This document shows positions 15,951 through 17,357 of a stretch of 17,357 nt of DNA, one piece after another (the stretch's first letter is position 1; each line of letters begins with the position of its first letter). Under the pieces are notes generated by a model. That model was not told the DNA's origin, made no database searches, and worked only from the letters and a program-made list of their open reading frames with translations. A program made the translations under genes and the position numbers. This DNA is from Isohypsibius dastychi (Eukaryota > Tardigrada > Eutardigrada > Parachela > Isohypsibiidae), in NCBI GenBank assembly GCA_034696485.1, contig JAQIWT010000600.1:1-17357 (forward strand), read 5' to 3'.

Positions 15951-17357
15951 CCGCAAATATGGTTAAGAATTAAGAATTGTTTAACTACATACCGGTTCTC
16001 CGCTCACGCATTGCAAAGCGGCAAATGTGAGAAAACAACTTGAACAGACGTGCTGCATTTGTGCGCCACAAATTTAAATTTTCCAAGCTCCAAGACTTTC
16101 AGAAAGGAATCACGTTCAGATTAGCTGACCTTCAATAACAGACTTAGCCGCGGTTCCTCACGTTGTTCGAAATGTGGAATTAAGGTCAAACTTTGCCATC
16201 TGTCATATCTCCGAGATCTTGACTACCTCAGCAGAGGTGTATTCGAAATTTACGGGATTTTGTTATTCCAGAAAGTATTCTCTGAGATTTGCTAAACAGC
16301 TGTCGCGAAAATGAGACGTGAGAAGATGAGAATTATCACTGATTATTGATTGTCGATATTTACAGATATCTTCGCTTGCTTGAATGTGGATTGGTTTCCT
16401 TCCTGTGTAGAAGGCAGGCATGGGAAAGGCCGCCAGAGAAAAAGCAGTGAGCCAAACTGGTGGGTTTTGTTGGAACGGTCTCCAGACGCCATGTTGTTTG
16501 AGCTGGGAAATGTTGTTTTTGCATTCTGGCTTCTTTTTGGGGGTTTAAGTTCAGGTCTACTGGCGGTCGTGTTTGAGCTGGCTGTTGGGAAACTTAATCA
16601 CTGATACTTCTTATCATGTTTTCTTTGATGAACCTGAATGCGGACGATCACATATCGCGAGTGTTGAATATATCGAATATATCGAATAAATCGAACTTGA
16701 AGTCGACATCGTCAAGCTTCTTGAAATTATCAAGAATTTTCCGTAATTATTTTGCCTGTTATAAATACAATGTCGTTTTATACCATATTCCTTGCACAAG
16801 TCAAATACAGTGACACAAACGTTGTTTATCGGTCTCGAGCAGTGGTGATTCGTGAATGTTGGTCAGGTGACAATAGTTACATCAAATAAAGAAGGATTTT
16901 TCTAGTAATTAGCATTACCATACCACCAGTTGTTCTTGCTTGGGGTCATGCAGGTTTGTCATCATTTCGTTTGTGATGAGCTTAAAATAAAATGGAACAA
17001 GGCATAGTATATAAATACAGTGTTGATGAAAGGGACGCTTATTTTCCAGAAATCAACCGCCATTGTGATCAAGTCACGATATTTTGCATCTTGTCAATGA
17101 CATTTCGGTCCCCAGCGACGTTGGTCTGACGTTGTGAAAAGAACTCATGCGGTCCATTGTTGTCACAAGCGCGGTTACCCATCTGATCACTGTCGGGCGC
17201 TACTCATTCTTCGTGATTAAAATCTGAGAAACATATCAGGAAGTGACTCAATACGGGCATTCAACAAACCGAGATTACTCCAATCAAACCGCGATCGATT
17301 TGCAGTTTCATTAGCCAGTGTTTACCCTGGAGGGTGCCTGATTCGAAACAATTCCGC
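15951..17357. other. No supported gene
   Basis: This 1.4-kb stretch shows no open frame with domain, signal peptide or splice support. AATAAA occurs on plus at about 16886 and 16985, rather far for paralogue C's 3' end. Short open frames such as 16350-16604 (plus) and a 49-codon minus frame starting ATGGCGTCTGG near 16490 look like chance. No tRNA-like or rRNA-like sequence noticed. Confidence 0.5.
16667..16693 (+). repeat. Three 9-bp tandem repeats
   Basis: AATATATCG, AATATATCG and AATAAATCG in a row; a minisatellite-scale repeat in non-coding DNA. Confidence 0.8.

Noticed and set aside
16350-16813. Several 61-84-codon frames on both strands, including one with YSIYSIYST
   Set aside because: The repetitive peptide is only the 9-bp tandem repeat read through; the others lack any supporting feature.
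1-17357. CRISPR arrays, bacterial operons, tRNA or rRNA genes
   Set aside because: Repeats found are long and nested rather than regularly spaced short ones; genes are spliced and eukaryotic; no cloverleaf-like sequence was noticed by eye.

Overview
The window is nuclear DNA from an animal, most likely a small ecdysozoan such as a tardigrade or nematode. The reasons are short spliced introns with GTAAGT-like donors and TTTTCAG-like acceptors, a mitochondrially targeted GatB, metazoan-style TATA and CCAAT promoter elements, and secreted cysteine-rich proteins whose signal peptide has its own exon. The species call is inference. Only GatB belongs to a family I recognise.

Layout. (1) Positions 1-682 hold the 5' half of a mitochondrial GatB gene on the minus strand, running off the left edge. 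(2) About 1190-10810 is a head-to-tail duplication with a period near 5.68 kb. Each unit carries decayed coding fragments, two diverged copies of a 0.93-kb sub-repeat, a conserved CCAAT-containing promoter, and a copy of an unrecognised eight-exon gene. In unit 1 the gene is intact (3835-6382, 218 aa, all splice phases agree). In unit 2 it is broken: exons 3, 5 and 6 are absent, exon 4 survives only as an inverted copy, an inverted copy of exon 2 sits next to sense exon 2 as a 60/60-nt hairpin, and the stop codon is lost. (3) A 94-bp element with perfect inverted ends lies at 10876-10969. (4) At 11019-12406 the minus strand holds a chain of open exons, mostly phase-compatible, that looks like an unrecognised gene. 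(5) Three paralogous two-exon genes at 12544-15950 encode secreted cysteine-rich proteins. The first two are on the minus strand and the third on the plus strand, so the second and third form a divergent pair about 700 bp apart. (6) Positions 15951-17357 hold nothing I can support as a gene.

Two observations stand out. The degraded copy of the eight-exon gene keeps its promoter but now carries antisense exon 2 and antisense exon 4, so its transcript would contain RNA complementary to its intact neighbour, partly as a hairpin. The cysteine-rich proteins are internally duplicated: cysteine spacing 5-5-13-11-22 is followed by 5-5-13-11-17, which defines a tandem six-cysteine module I cannot assign to a known family.
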